Assembly: GCF_002005545.1 (NCBI RefSeq)
Contig: NZ_LBMT01000001.1
Span: 1,882,301-1,946,300 of the forward strand
Source: Streptococcus mitis
Lineage (GTDB): Bacteria; Bacillota; Bacilli; Lactobacillales; Streptococcaceae
Direction: 5' to 3'
DNA length: 64,000 bases
Shown: positions 55,801 to 61,922 of the stretch, piece after piece
How positions within the stretch are numbered: the stretch's first letter is position 1
Layout of the letters: each line of letters begins with the position of its first letter
Program-made: the position numbers and the translations under genes
The notes under the pieces: generated by a model
What the model saw: the letters and a program-made list of their open reading frames with translations, nothing else
The model's database searches: none
What the model was told of the DNA's origin: nothing

Positions 55801-56057
55801 TCTTCTTTCTTGGGTGTTTCAGTTGTCTTAACAACCAACTGAATATTACTTTCTCCTAATTCTGGAGAAGAATTTTCTACTTTTTGAATATTTTCTTTAG
55901 AGTCTGAAACTGGATTTTGTTCAGTAGCTAAAACTGCTCCACTTCCTAAGAACATTAAACCAGCCGCAATCGCTACTGATGCTGCTCCAAAACTGTATTT
56001 ACGAATACCGTAACGAATATACTTTTCCGTTCTAAAATCTTGTTGTTTACCCTTCAT
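46848..56057 (-). CDS. Giant YSIRK/LPxTG adhesin with CshA-type and MucBP-like modules
   Basis: 3069-residue wall-anchored protein. In order: YGIRKYSFG signal (1-45); helical, lysine/alanine/glutamate-rich region (about 70-270); non-repetitive globular region (about 275-700) possibly adhesive, then mixed beta domains to about 1070; five CshA-type fibril units (about 1070-1660, each with ANEGTYTIDPxTGVVTFxP and TPTV); MucBP-like domains (about 1660-1955); two more CshA units (to about 2170); a second MucBP-like block (to about 2400); eight tandem 48-50-residue repeats (2522-2917); proline-rich stalk; and LPNTG with helix and KKKED tail. Likely a long fibril for binding host or bacterial partners; the ligand is unknown. 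It is unrelated to the housekeeping genes either side. Start ATG preceded by AGGAGG. Confidence 0.9.
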   Translation of the reverse strand: MKGKQQDFRTEKYIRYGIRKYSFGAASVAIAAGLMFLGSGAVLATEQNPVSDSKENIQKVENSSPELGESNIQLVVKTTETPKKEEVKVNKSLLETSISNLEVALSNAKYADASVVANAREALATAKAVLANEAAKQEEVNVQKEILSALGTVVTESNKLGLEKEQVDKDKAAKEEVEKKATPAEKALSEAKSELDKVTSEADVTNTLAVTELRKKEVAEENRVAIEAAVAKNQAVIDESKILLADKSVTKEQVNAQLSRLNESILAVYSELKKSGIGRDGKFAVVLAAQDFYAERSTSTTHASEINATIHTGSDTYTIPHQEITLTKGAGTDTSGLEVVVYSNQRDGDETNAGNGMHTEQGGTRGHNNTGRVDYPLTPEAAKKLAEEAPLWRNKLRADGSKISNAATAIYSANGGYEYLATEIYRYGYEQGIDRVYIKGLKDRIAVTESAKQAGWSLTSVTPTNLVPGLAYDEATDTIQGVVSANIENGVYDLRFDVTATHTDGRSVTFRLQNLRAGWVGWQDTTPPKIKSDSATYERTVGDDANINIRFNDASGAGVIPGNNAGNYSYTTAEEKVITVRKNFSRSVTGISGYNTTGTALDDSKVLIPGTSYTVSNSTSEEQAANQTNMGKGVIGGKLTEAGIYTVSVFAKDYDKLANNNVWNQSGQEAHASLTVVVKPKVEVQNVETYSTSVPVKISKGATSAKVTMPDGTVTNLKAVNGKWLVDSGSTNTAVTENQELGAVDSNTVFNIPVTSEATAKVGVDNITVEASSENVKGTFLREQVELTGTDGQKHIAKLNSTSGHWELPADYAEVKTPNGDGTTTWTKREVYTEAQQDGAMKFYIYEYTRQLDINGKVTSVDTPTRPLTVYASQNTSQAGDGMSVTITYDKHSNTWSSSDGTEVTATKLGDNSWEVLTKSGFGGIIRGTIATNSDVATVVNTKPTASSQDYTSTKGTTVDLRNEAKAAVTISDTEDTKYGKTTYITRITVTSPSGVQKVYDTKQDASNYNLASGYRLNEVGVYTVTVDVIDSNGNYTTDATVGGTESGVDHGAGSSTATTTYHITVTDTIEGHDATSSDIQGATQTGTPTFTSVGDGSTISPSATSPAKLVATDGSLVETLTVANEGTYTIDPATGVVTFKPLPTFTGPASPVTVKLTAILGTDANNANITATAIATYTPTVVPVTPTAVASQTTGPQGKAQTSTIKFDVADTDDTTVNFAKGTVAIDANTTKSVDLNTASVTLLNADGVAVTSVTVANEGTYTLDTATNVITFQPVATFTGTVTKPVSVRIEDANGTTVTTTYTPTVTDVTMTAENATSTDVQGKTQTGTPEFETSDSSVTIAKRQLLDPTTLQPTTSVTIANEGTYTIDPTTGVVTFVPVPTFTGEGTGVTVQATDSNGETATATYKPTVTPITITGENVTSKNIQGESQSEKPLFSSSDKSAPVSNYKLVDPATGNPTTATSVTVENVGTYTIDSTTGKVTFKPVATYTGTPASVTVQASATITNEKGESTEITGTAAYTPTVVPVVPTAKESATAGKQGQAQTSQIVFDTPDTDATTLNFAKGETSEVLGEDGQPKSVALDKSTLTLLDANGNAVTTVTVDGEGTYTLDKTTNVITFQPTEEFTGKATPVRVQIADINGTTVTTTYTPTVVAEDGTVIVEYKDEEGNIISPSTTPVNNEKVTTPFTTEPKEISGYTLVKVVTTNGQVDEGTKKVSGKVTNEQTTVTYTYRKNVQTATISYYDVTTGAEVAIDSAKVPAAAVETVEGAYNGAIDFVNREKAIAALEKAGYTLVEDGFIVATTADKLFDNDTAVNQNFTVTVKQRVEPVTPNDEKPVPGQPVDPENPNSPVWPSTAENLELTKTVTRTIKYRYNDENGKEVTADKVQTVTFTRSASVNLVTGNVEYTDWSAAQTLEAVVSPEVANYTYDKKTVTSLEVTNESTDSTVYVIYTPVAPTTTPATSTDIQGKTQTGTPTYKHADGTELKPTTDNPAKFVGTEETTIPATKDGKTVGTYTIDPTGTVTFTPNKDFVGTPDSAKVVVTDPTNGTTVESSYTPTVTPVTPTGVDTSSTGPKNTPQSGTPTFVPGHKDVPMDNTVPATFEDDTTSKTVPNEGTYTVDATGKVTFTPNKDFVGTATGVTIVRKDTNGTVAKAKYTPTVYEVKSDTQVATVTYKDTNGTILGEVDILQGDSGSEMNYSTAERINALKKLGYELVSDKFTKADGSKQSFDNDTNAVQKFVVTVQPRLVPVIPSDVTPVPGQPIDPEDPNSPVWPESVKELTTSEEVTRTITYVDGDGKEVTTSVTSSVKFTRDAKVNLVTGEVTYGEWKEATTDVLSGNKLPLVKGYIAVSGDIEASTKDQTVKAEDKDIIQKVVYKKLGAWIPNVPEQTNPPRIDYPNDPNGDPTKPGVPTEDIVIPYVPGYIPRDKDGNPLKPVDPEDPTKGYVPPTLPTDPSQDTPINYTKITTSYVTVDPNGKKVSIPDYPREDGEQPKKDIPGYRFVETKKLPNGDTEHVYEKVNTFFKDKEGNEIPNYPSEPGTVDKKDIPEYRFVETKKLPNGDVEHVYEKVNTFFKDKEGNEIPNYPSEPGTVDKKDIPGYRFVETKKLPNGDVEHVYAKVNTFFKDKEGNEIPNYPSEPGTVDKKDIPEYRFVETKKLPNGDTEHVYEKVNTFFKDKEGNEIPNYPSEPGTVDKKDIPEYRFVETKKLPNGDVEHVYEKVTTFFKDKDGNEIKEKESGSVDKKDIPEYRFVETKKLPNGDVEHVYEKVTTFFKDKDGNEIKEKESGSVDKKDIPEYRFVETKKLPNGDTEHIYEKVNTFFKDKEGNEIPNYPSEPGTVDKKDIPEYRFVETKKLPNGDVEHVYEKVNTFFKDKEGNEIPNYPSEPGTVDKKDIPEYRFVETKKLPNGDTEHVYEKVTPPAPTPSPVPQPNPGKQNTTTWTDENGNPLKPTEPGSKEPGTIPGYEYVKTVTGSNGNIRHIFRKVEMPTPTPVEPVQPVSPQEPETPEQPVTPEMPTVPEQPKQPTTPKYVDGQKELPNTGTEANASLAALGLLGALGGFGLLARKKKED
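47307..48494 (-). repeat. Eight tandem 144-150-bp repeats in the adhesin
   Basis: Six 50-residue units (NTFFKDKEGNEIPNYPSEPG then TVDKKDIPEYRF..) and two adjacent 48-residue units with KEKESGS in place of PNYPSEPG (47607-47894). Units differ at few positions (GDV/GDT, E/G before YRF), indicating recent duplication and exchange. Confidence 0.95.
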
Positions 56058-56125
56058 TTAGAGTCACAACCTCCTTCATACATATTTTTTTAATATTGAA
56101 TTGAAATATACAGACAAATAAAAAG

Positions 56126-56134
56126 CCCCCCCCC
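56126..56134 (-). repeat. Nine-G homopolymer in the adhesin leader
   Basis: Run of nine C on the plus strand (nine G in the transcript sense) about 70 nt upstream of the adhesin ATG. Homopolymers of this length are prone to slippage. Confidence 0.85.
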
Positions 56135-56167
56135 TTAAATTTTTTAGTAATATTAAGAGGTTATCAT

Positions 56168-56196
56168 TTTAAAAAGGGTTGCCAAATAATTATCAA
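56168..56196 (-). promoter_or_regulatory. Possible promoter of the adhesin gene
   Basis: -35 TTGATA (56191-56196), 17-bp spacer, -10 TTTAAA (56168-56173). Weak; other A/T-rich candidates exist nearby. Confidence 0.35.
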
Positions 56197-56444
56197 TATC
56201 ACTTAATATTGTATCATGCCACTATTATTAATTCAAGTTTCATGCTTATATATATTTATGGTTTCAATCTGATACTCCCTTGAATAAAATAGTACATACA
56301 TCAGTTTTTAAACAATAAAATCAATGTACTAAGATACAAAACTCTATTCTAAACAACTAATAATATGTTTCTATCAAAAACTCAATTTTATAGGAAAACG
56401 AAGTAAAGATTTTCACGAAAACGGCATATTATAAAGATTTTGAA
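56197..56444. other. A/T-rich non-coding stretch
   Basis: No gene, RNA or convincing promoter is seen between the adhesin promoter and the RUP-like element. It may be upstream regulatory DNA of the adhesin. Confidence 0.5.
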
Positions 56445-56551
56445 TATAGTGGATTGAACCTAAAATAGTGCGCTACGGATTCTAAAACATTTCTAGAAAT
56501 TAATTTGACTTTCCTAAGCTCTCTGTTCATATCTTATTTCAATCCACTATA
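56445..56551. mobile_element. RUP-like miniature element
   Basis: Exactly 107 bp bounded by perfect inverted 14-bp ends TATAGTGGATTGAA and TTCAATCCACTATA, with TA at both edges. Length, ends and TA target fit RUP elements, which are thought to be mobilised by IS630-Spn1 transposase. It carries no gene. Confidence 0.82.
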
Positions 56552-56589
56552 CCTAATAATATTTCCTTTCGTTTCCAGAGCTTTCTATA

Positions 56590-56615
56590 GAAAAAAACGC
56601 CACAATGGGCGTTTT
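56590..56615 (-). terminator. Terminator of asnS
   Basis: Eight-pair stem AAAACGCC / GGCGTTTT, 6-nt loop, followed on the minus strand by TTTC. Confidence 0.85.
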
Positions 56616-56622
56616 CCTGTTC

Positions 56623-57966
56623 TTATGGTTTAATACGGTGCAACATACGTGGGAATGGGATAGCTTCACGGATGTGTTTTGTTCCTGCTGCGAAGGTTAC
56701 CATACGCTCGATACCGATACCAAATCCTCCATGTGGAACTGTGCCGTATTTACGAAGGTCAAGGTAGAATTCGTACTCTGTACGATCCATACCAAGTTCA
56801 TCCATCTTAGCAACTAATGCATCGTAGTCTTCCTCACGCATAGACCCACCGATGATTTCTCCATAACCTTCTGGAGCAAGCAAATCTGCACAAAGCACGC
56901 GCTCTGGATTTCCAGGAACTGGTTTCATGTAGAAAGCCTTGATGGCTGCTGGATAATTCATGACAAAAGTTGGCACACCAAAGTGGTTTGAAATCCAAGT
57001 TTCATGTGGTGAACCAAAGTCATCACCATGCTCAAGATGTTCGTAGTCAGCATCTTCATCATTTTCATGTTCTTGCAAGAGGTCAATGGCTTGATCGTAA
57101 GTGATACGTTTGAAGGGCTCTGCAATGTAGCGTTTCAAGAGTTCTGTATCACGTTCCAAGGTTTCCAAGGCTTGAGGCGCACGGTCAAGAACACCTTGAA
57201 GAAGAGCTTTTACATAAGCTTCTTGCAAGTCAAGTGACTCATCGTGTGTCAAGTATGAGTACTCTGCGTCCATCATCCAGAACTCAGTCAAGTGACGGCG
57301 CGTTTTTGATTTTTCAGCACGGAATACTGGACCAAAGTCAAAGACACGACCAAGAGCCATCGCACCTGCCTCTAGATAAAGCTGACCTGATTGGCTCAAG
57401 TAGGCTGGTGTTCCGAAGTAGTCTGTTTCAAAGAGTTCTGTTGAATCTTCTGCCGCATTTCCTGAAAGAATTGGGCTATCAAACTTCATGAAGCCGTTCT
57501 TGTCAAAGAACTCATAAGTTGCATAAATAATAGCGTTACGGATTTGCATCACGGCCACTTGCTTACGAGAACGAAGCCACAAGTGACGGTTGTCCATCAA
57601 GAAGTCTGTTCCGTGTTCTTTTGGTGTGATTGGGTAGTCTTGAGATTCACCAATCACTTCGATGTCTGTAATGTCCAACTCATAGCCAAACTTAGAACGT
57701 TCGTCTTCTTTGACAATACCTGTCACATAAACAGAAGTTTCTTGGCTCAAACGTTTGATAACATCAAACTTTTCAAGTCCCACTTCTTCACCAAATTTTT
57801 CTACAAAGTTTGGTTTAAAGGCTACACCTTGGAAGAAGGCTGTTCCATCACGCAATTGCAAGAAGGCGATTTTCCCTTTTCCTGATTTGTTGGCAACCCA
57901 AGCGCCAATTGTCACTTCTTGACCAACATAGTCTTTTACATCAATAATCGTTACACGTTTTGTCAT
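56623..57966 (-). CDS. asnS: Asparaginyl-tRNA synthetase
   Basis: 447 residues, class IIb. N-terminal OB anticodon-binding fold ([20 protein letters not shown]), motif 2 [19 protein letters not shown] and motif 3 [11 protein letters not shown]. Charges tRNA-Asn with asparagine. Fourth gene of the DUF5590-aspC-VOC-asnS group, 19 nt after the VOC gene. Confidence 0.98.
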   Translation of the reverse strand: MTKRVTIIDVKDYVGQEVTIGAWVANKSGKGKIAFLQLRDGTAFFQGVAFKPNFVEKFGEEVGLEKFDVIKRLSQETSVYVTGIVKEDERSKFGYELDITDIEVIGESQDYPITPKEHGTDFLMDNRHLWLRSRKQVAVMQIRNAIIYATYEFFDKNGFMKFDSPILSGNAAEDSTELFETDYFGTPAYLSQSGQLYLEAGAMALGRVFDFGPVFRAEKSKTRRHLTEFWMMDAEYSYLTHDESLDLQEAYVKALLQGVLDRAPQALETLERDTELLKRYIAEPFKRITYDQAIDLLQEHENDEDADYEHLEHGDDFGSPHETWISNHFGVPTFVMNYPAAIKAFYMKPVPGNPERVLCADLLAPEGYGEIIGGSMREEDYDALVAKMDELGMDRTEYEFYLDLRKYGTVPHGGFGIGIERMVTFAAGTKHIREAIPFPRMLHRIKP

Positions 57967-57985
57967 TATTTTTCCTTTTTCTTTT

Positions 57986-58351
57986 TTATTCTTTATGGCA
58001 AACCACTTCTATATTGTTCCCATCTGGGTCAATCATAAAAGCAGCGTAGTAAATCGGTTGCTCACTGCGATAACCAGGAGCTCCATTGTCTCGCCCACCT
58101 GCCTCTAAACCAGCCTCATAACAAGCCTGAACTTCTTCCTTATTTTCTGCTAAGAAAGCAAAGTGAATAGGATCTTGTGTCCCCTGAGCCAGCCAAAAAT
58201 CACCACCAGGATGAGGGCTGTTAGGGGCAAGAAAACTGATTAGAGAACTAGTCCTAAAAGACAATTCATATCCTAAAGGAGCGAGAAATCTCTTATAAAA
58301 TCCTTCTGAAATTTGTAAATCTTTTACCTTAATTTCAAAATGATCAATCAT
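57986..58351 (-). CDS. VOC/glyoxalase-fold protein
   Basis: 121 residues, one vicinal-oxygen-chelate domain: N-terminal [20 protein letters not shown] and C-terminal [12 protein letters not shown] with the metal-binding Glu. Substrate unknown; glyoxalase-, fosfomycin- and dioxygenase-like relatives share the fold. Start ATG at 58351 overlaps the aspC stop by 8 nt (translational coupling), with no strong ribosome site of its own. Confidence 0.82.
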   Translation of the reverse strand: MIDHFEIKVKDLQISEGFYKRFLAPLGYELSFRTSSLISFLAPNSPHPGGDFWLAQGTQDPIHFAFLAENKEEVQACYEAGLEAGGRDNGAPGYRSEQPIYYAAFMIDPDGNNIEVVCHKE

Positions 58352-59531
58352 TCTCACTACCCATAAATGCTTTCAAGCGACTAACTGCTTCTTTAAGCGT
58401 GTCTAGGTCTGTCGCATAGCTGAGGCGTACATTTTCTGGCGCTCCAAAACCTGCTCCTGTTACCAAGGCCACTTCGGCTTCTTCTAGGATAGCGGTTGTA
58501 AAGTCTGTCACATCGGTATAACCTTTCATCTCCATGGCCTTTTTGACATTTGGAAAGAGATAGAAGGCTCCTTGCGGTTTGACCACTTCAAATCCTGGCA
58601 CTTCCGCAAGAAGGGGATAGATGGTGTTTAGTCGTTCCTCAAAGGCCTGACGCATGCTTTCTACAGTATCTTGCTCCCCTGATAGGGCCTCAACTGCTGC
58701 ATACTGGGCTACTGCTGACGGATTAGAGGTTGTTTGACCTGCAATCTTGGACATGGCCGAGATAATGTCTACTTCTCCGACGGCATAGCCAATACGCCAA
58801 CCAGTCATAGCATAGGTTTTAGACACACCATTGATGACCACTGTTTGCTTGCGAATCGCTTCGGATAGGCTAGAAATCGGTGTGAATTCATGGCCATTAT
58901 AGACTAAGCGACCATAGATATCATCTGCTAGGATGAGAATGTCCTTTTCTACAGCCCAGTTCCCGATTGCCAAGAGTTCCTCACGGGTGTAAATCATACC
59001 TGTCGGATTGGATGGCGAATTCAGCACCAAAACCTTGGTCTTGTCTGTGCGAGCCGCTTCCAACTGCTCTACGGTCACCTTAAAGTGATTGTCTTCCTTA
59101 GCAGGAACAAAGACTGGCACCCCCTCTGCCATCTTGACCTGGTCTCCATAACTGACCCAGTATGGGGTTGGGATGATGACTTCATCACCTGGATTGACCA
59201 CGGCCATAAAGAAGGTATAGAGAGAATATTTGGCTCCAGCAGCGACTGTCACTTGATTTGGCGCTACAGAATAGCCATAAAAGCGCTCAAAATAGGTATT
59301 AACCGCCGCCTTAAGTTCTGGCAGACCTGAGGTTACTGTATAAAAAGAAGCACGCCCATCTTGAATCGATGCAATGGCGGCATCTTGGATATTTTTTGGA
59401 GTAGTGAAATCTGGCTCACCTAAGGTTAGAGACAGGATATCTCTTCCCTCAGCCTTCAGCGCTTTGGCACGGGCTCCAGCAGCCAAGGTCACACTTTCTT
59501 CCATTTCTAAAACACGGTTGGATAGTTTCAT
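58344..59531 (-). CDS. aspC: Aspartate aminotransferase (class I PLP)
   Basis: 395 residues. Interconverts aspartate and oxaloacetate with glutamate/2-oxoglutarate. Motifs NSPSNPTGMIY, DDIYGRL and PLP-lysine NGVSKTYAMTGWRIGY of the Ib-type AspC/AspB group. Its product feeds asparagine and thus the nearby asnS. ATG overlaps the DUF5590 gene by 4 nt. Confidence 0.93.
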   Translation of the reverse strand: MKLSNRVLEMEESVTLAAGARAKALKAEGRDILSLTLGEPDFTTPKNIQDAAIASIQDGRASFYTVTSGLPELKAAVNTYFERFYGYSVAPNQVTVAAGAKYSLYTFFMAVVNPGDEVIIPTPYWVSYGDQVKMAEGVPVFVPAKEDNHFKVTVEQLEAARTDKTKVLVLNSPSNPTGMIYTREELLAIGNWAVEKDILILADDIYGRLVYNGHEFTPISSLSEAIRKQTVVINGVSKTYAMTGWRIGYAVGEVDIISAMSKIAGQTTSNPSAVAQYAAVEALSGEQDTVESMRQAFEERLNTIYPLLAEVPGFEVVKPQGAFYLFPNVKKAMEMKGYTDVTDFTTAILEEAEVALVTGAGFGAPENVRLSYATDLDTLKEAVSRLKAFMGSEND

Positions 59532-60016
59532 AGGCCCTCCTTATTGACCAATGCTCCTGTTTCAAAATCTACTAGATAAAAATCAGATCCTGACTTAACT
59601 TCCCAGATTGGCTTGTCTTGATAACGACCAAAGGTAATCTTGTCAATCTCGCCAGCTCCTTTTTCCTTCGAAAGAGCTTCTGCTTTTTCTTGTGAAACAC
59701 CCTGATTTAGCTGATAAACGTAAATCTTATGGTCATCTTTTCCAATCAGGACAGCAAGTGCTTCTTGTTTTTTATTACGACCAAGAATGCTATAATAGGA
59801 TTCCAAGCCATTGTATAAGTCAACCTGATCAGCCTGCTCTAATCCTGCATACTGCTGAGCTAATTTTTCTCCTTCACTTTTAGCTGTTTGATAAGGTTTC
59901 ATACTCAGAAACACTAGATACAGAAAGGAAGCACTGATAACCACAAATAAAATCGTCATCCCTAGACCATACTGCCACAGTAGATTATTTTTTGCTTTGT
60001 TTTGTCTTTTTTTCAC
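59528..60016 (-). CDS. DUF5590 membrane-anchored protein (YpmB-like)
   Basis: 162 residues. N-terminal helix about 15-38, then an extracytoplasmic PepSY-like double domain (AVLIGKDDHKIYVYQLNQG, SEEKA-type helix, GRYQDKPIWEVKSGSDFYLVDFETG). Counterpart of Bacillus YpmB, which also precedes aspB-asnS; function unknown. The start codon is GTG and sits 6 nt after the -10 box with no ribosome site. Confidence 0.82.
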   Translation of the reverse strand: MKKRQNKAKNNLLWQYGLGMTILFVVISASFLYLVFLSMKPYQTAKSEGEKLAQQYAGLEQADQVDLYNGLESYYSILGRNKKQEALAVLIGKDDHKIYVYQLNQGVSQEKAEALSKEKGAGEIDKITFGRYQDKPIWEVKSGSDFYLVDFETGALVNKEGL

Positions 60017-60022
60017 TCGTCT

Positions 60023-60051
60023 ATTTTACCATCTATTAGGCTTTATTACAA
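60023..60051 (-). promoter_or_regulatory. Promoter of DUF5590-aspC-asnS, abutting the start codon
   Basis: -35 TTGTAA (60046-60051), 17-bp spacer, extended -10 TGGTAAAAT (60023-60028), then AGACGA and the GTG. Confidence 0.7.
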
Positions 60052-60064
60052 GTGAATGCAAGAA

Positions 60065-60169
60065 TACTCTTCGAAAATCCAATTCAAACTTTGTCAGCTT
60101 CGCCTTGCCGTACCCAAGTACTGTCTGCGGCTAGCTTCCTAGTTTGCTCTTTAATTTTCATTGAGTATA
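60065..60169 (-). repeat. BOX element (boxA-boxC form, no boxB)
   Basis: Inverse orientation to the copy at 22279, same 105-bp length: reads from TATACTCAATGAAAATTA at 60169 to CGAAGAGTA at 60065. It ends 13 bp before the DUF5590 promoter. Confidence 0.9.
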
Positions 60170-60261
60170 AGCAACCAATTCTATTTCTCCCTTCAAAGCA
60201 AACCGATTTTTCTTGATTAAAACCGATCAAGAAAAGTAAAGACAGCTCCAAAATCAACCTA

Positions 60262-60292
60262 TTAAAAAACCTGAGCTTGGCACTCAAGTTTT
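60262..60292 (-). terminator. Terminator of the MFS transporter gene
   Basis: Ten-pair stem AAAACTTGAG / CTCAGGTTTT (one G-T pair), 7-nt loop, then TTAATAGG with a T run on the minus strand. Confidence 0.85.
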
Positions 60293-60307
60293 CGTAAGTT
60301 TTTTAAT

Positions 60308-61504
60308 CTATAGAATCACTTTATCATCCATTCTTTTAGCCATTTTTCCTAAAAAGATAGCCAGTAGAAGGCTAATCATGACTAAAAAGGATCCTAGATA
60401 AAGAAATGTTACTACAAAGCCTAAATGGTCAATCAACCACCCTGTCAGTGGGAAGAAGACAATCATACTCAGACTAAACATCATAGAGTAAACACTCAGC
60501 ATGGTTGCCCTTACTTCACTTGGGAGCCGCTCTTGCAAATCATTGTCAAAAATCGGCTGAAAAAGAGCATATAGAGCATTACTAATCAAATAAACCAAAA
60601 TATAGATTAAAGGTGTTCCAAAGTAAGACAGTAGGTAGGTAACTCCAGTCAGCAGGACGAGAACAGGGAAAATCTTCAAGGCGGCATATTTCTTTCCAAT
60701 TTTACTTGCTAGATAGACTGCGACGATATTCAAAAGACTACCAAGTAGCATAACTGCTGAAATTTGCCAACTACTTAAATCTGGTAACTGATTTTGATAG
60801 TAAAAATAAAACATGCACATGAGTGTACCAACAATCTGAGACAAAATCATCCAGTTGAAGAGCATGGGATTTCGCTCCAACTCTTCCTTAACAGTCCAAA
60901 TAATCTGTTTCATGGTCACACTATCAGTTTTTTCTAGCTTGACACTGGGCTCTTTCAGCATCCAAATCAAGACAAGAACTATGATAGAAGTGGCAATCAT
61001 GATATAGTAGGTCAGGTGCAATTGACCATGGACAAAAAATCCCGCCAACACTGTCCCCAAAGAACGAGTTCCTTCTGCTACTCCTGACATGAAACTTGAA
61101 ATAGATAAGTAACGCTTCTTGAGTCCAGCCTCTACAGCCGAGTCATAGACCATTGCTGCGCTTGTTCCTGAATCAAAATTATAAGACAAGGCACTCACCA
61201 CCATTGCTAGTGCATAAATCCAAAAATTTCCCTGACCAGCCAACATGAGAATAGAAGACACAATCCCTGCTATACGACTTAAATAAAGGTTGGTCTTATA
61301 GGAATAACGATCAGCCAACATTCCAGATGGAATTTCACAGAGAAGACTGGTCGCATGAAAGATACTTTCCAGAAGTCCAATCTGCCAAAGAGACATTCCG
61401 TTTTGACTGAGAAAGAGAATCCAAAAGCTGGTAATCCCTAAAAAAGCAAAAAACTCAACTCCGGCCATCAGGCCAATATTTTTCCGATAATTTCTTATTA
61501 ACAT
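60308..61504 (-). CDS. MFS transporter, probable drug efflux
   Basis: 398 residues, about 12 helices. Helix 1 region GVEFFAFLGITSFWILFLSQ, loop 2-3 motif A-like EIPSGMLADRYSYKT and a long central loop before helix 7 are typical of drug:H+ antiporters. Substrate is unknown. Start ATG preceded by AAGGAG at 6 nt. Upstream lies a 25-codon leader ORF and a hairpin reaching the ribosome site, an arrangement used for inducible resistance genes. Alone in its transcript. Confidence 0.87.
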   Translation of the reverse strand: MLIRNYRKNIGLMAGVEFFAFLGITSFWILFLSQNGMSLWQIGLLESIFHATSLLCEIPSGMLADRYSYKTNLYLSRIAGIVSSILMLAGQGNFWIYALAMVVSALSYNFDSGTSAAMVYDSAVEAGLKKRYLSISSFMSGVAEGTRSLGTVLAGFFVHGQLHLTYYIMIATSIIVLVLIWMLKEPSVKLEKTDSVTMKQIIWTVKEELERNPMLFNWMILSQIVGTLMCMFYFYYQNQLPDLSSWQISAVMLLGSLLNIVAVYLASKIGKKYAALKIFPVLVLLTGVTYLLSYFGTPLIYILVYLISNALYALFQPIFDNDLQERLPSEVRATMLSVYSMMFSLSMIVFFPLTGWLIDHLGFVVTFLYLGSFLVMISLLLAIFLGKMAKRMDDKVIL

Positions 61505-61509
61505 CTTTT

Positions 61510-61555
61510 CTCCTTAACAAGTGTATTATTATTTCTTTTGTCCGTCACTTGTTAA
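61510..61555 (-). promoter_or_regulatory. Hairpin joining leader ORF and MFS ribosome-binding site
   Basis: Perfect 10-bp inverted repeat TTAACAAGTG (61546-61555) and CACTTGTTAA (61514-61523), loop of 22. The first arm is codons 18-21 of the leader ORF. The second arm covers the first two bases of the MFS ribosome site AAGGAG (61510-61515). A/U-rich and of moderate stability. Confidence 0.6.
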
Positions 61556-61606
61556 TCTTTGCCTTACATGATCTCCACCCCTTTTAGAAGCATTCTTCAA
61601 TGCCAT
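61529..61606 (-). CDS. 25-residue leader peptide upstream of the MFS gene
   Basis: MALKNASKRGGDHVRQRLTS then DGQKK, followed by two TAA codons. ATG has AAAGGA at 7 nt. Strongly basic, no membrane segment, so it looks like a regulatory leader or a tiny peptide. It ends 24 nt before the MFS start, in the same transcript, and its codons 18-21 form the first arm of the hairpin. Not recognised as a known leader. Confidence 0.6.
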   Translation of the reverse strand: MALKNASKRGGDHVRQRLTSDGQKK

Positions 61607-61683
61607 TATTGTTCCTTTAATGATTTATGAAATGATACCGGAAAATAGCTGTTCTGCGGTTTCTATTGCTAGTTTTCTTGTTT

Positions 61684-61712
61684 ATTTTAGCACTTATGTC
61701 ATTATATTACAA
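61684..61712 (-). promoter_or_regulatory. Promoter of leader ORF and MFS gene
   Basis: -35 TTGTAA (61707-61712), 17-bp spacer, extended -10 TGCTAAAAT (61684-61689). Leader of about 70 nt before the small ORF. The 61713-61841 stretch between this and the FMN-reductase promoter holds nothing recognisable. Confidence 0.65.
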
Positions 61713-61841
61713 GAGAATATTGGAATACTCCTATAAAATCAAAGAAAACTAAAATCCAAAAAACAGTTCTTACTTTTCCAGTGGCAACTGACTAGAGTTT
61801 CAGCAATTTTATAATTTTCAAATAAACTCTGAGCAAATTTC

Positions 61842-61870
61842 TTGCAAGTCCTTTTGTTTTGTTGTAATAT
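61842..61870 (+). promoter_or_regulatory. Promoter of the FMN reductase gene
   Basis: -35 TTGCAA (61842-61847), 17-bp spacer, -10 TAATAT (61865-61870). Confidence 0.65.
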
Positions 61871-61922
61871 ATTTTATAACAACGAGAGACTTCTCGGAAA
61901 TTTAAGAAAAAGGAGACACATC

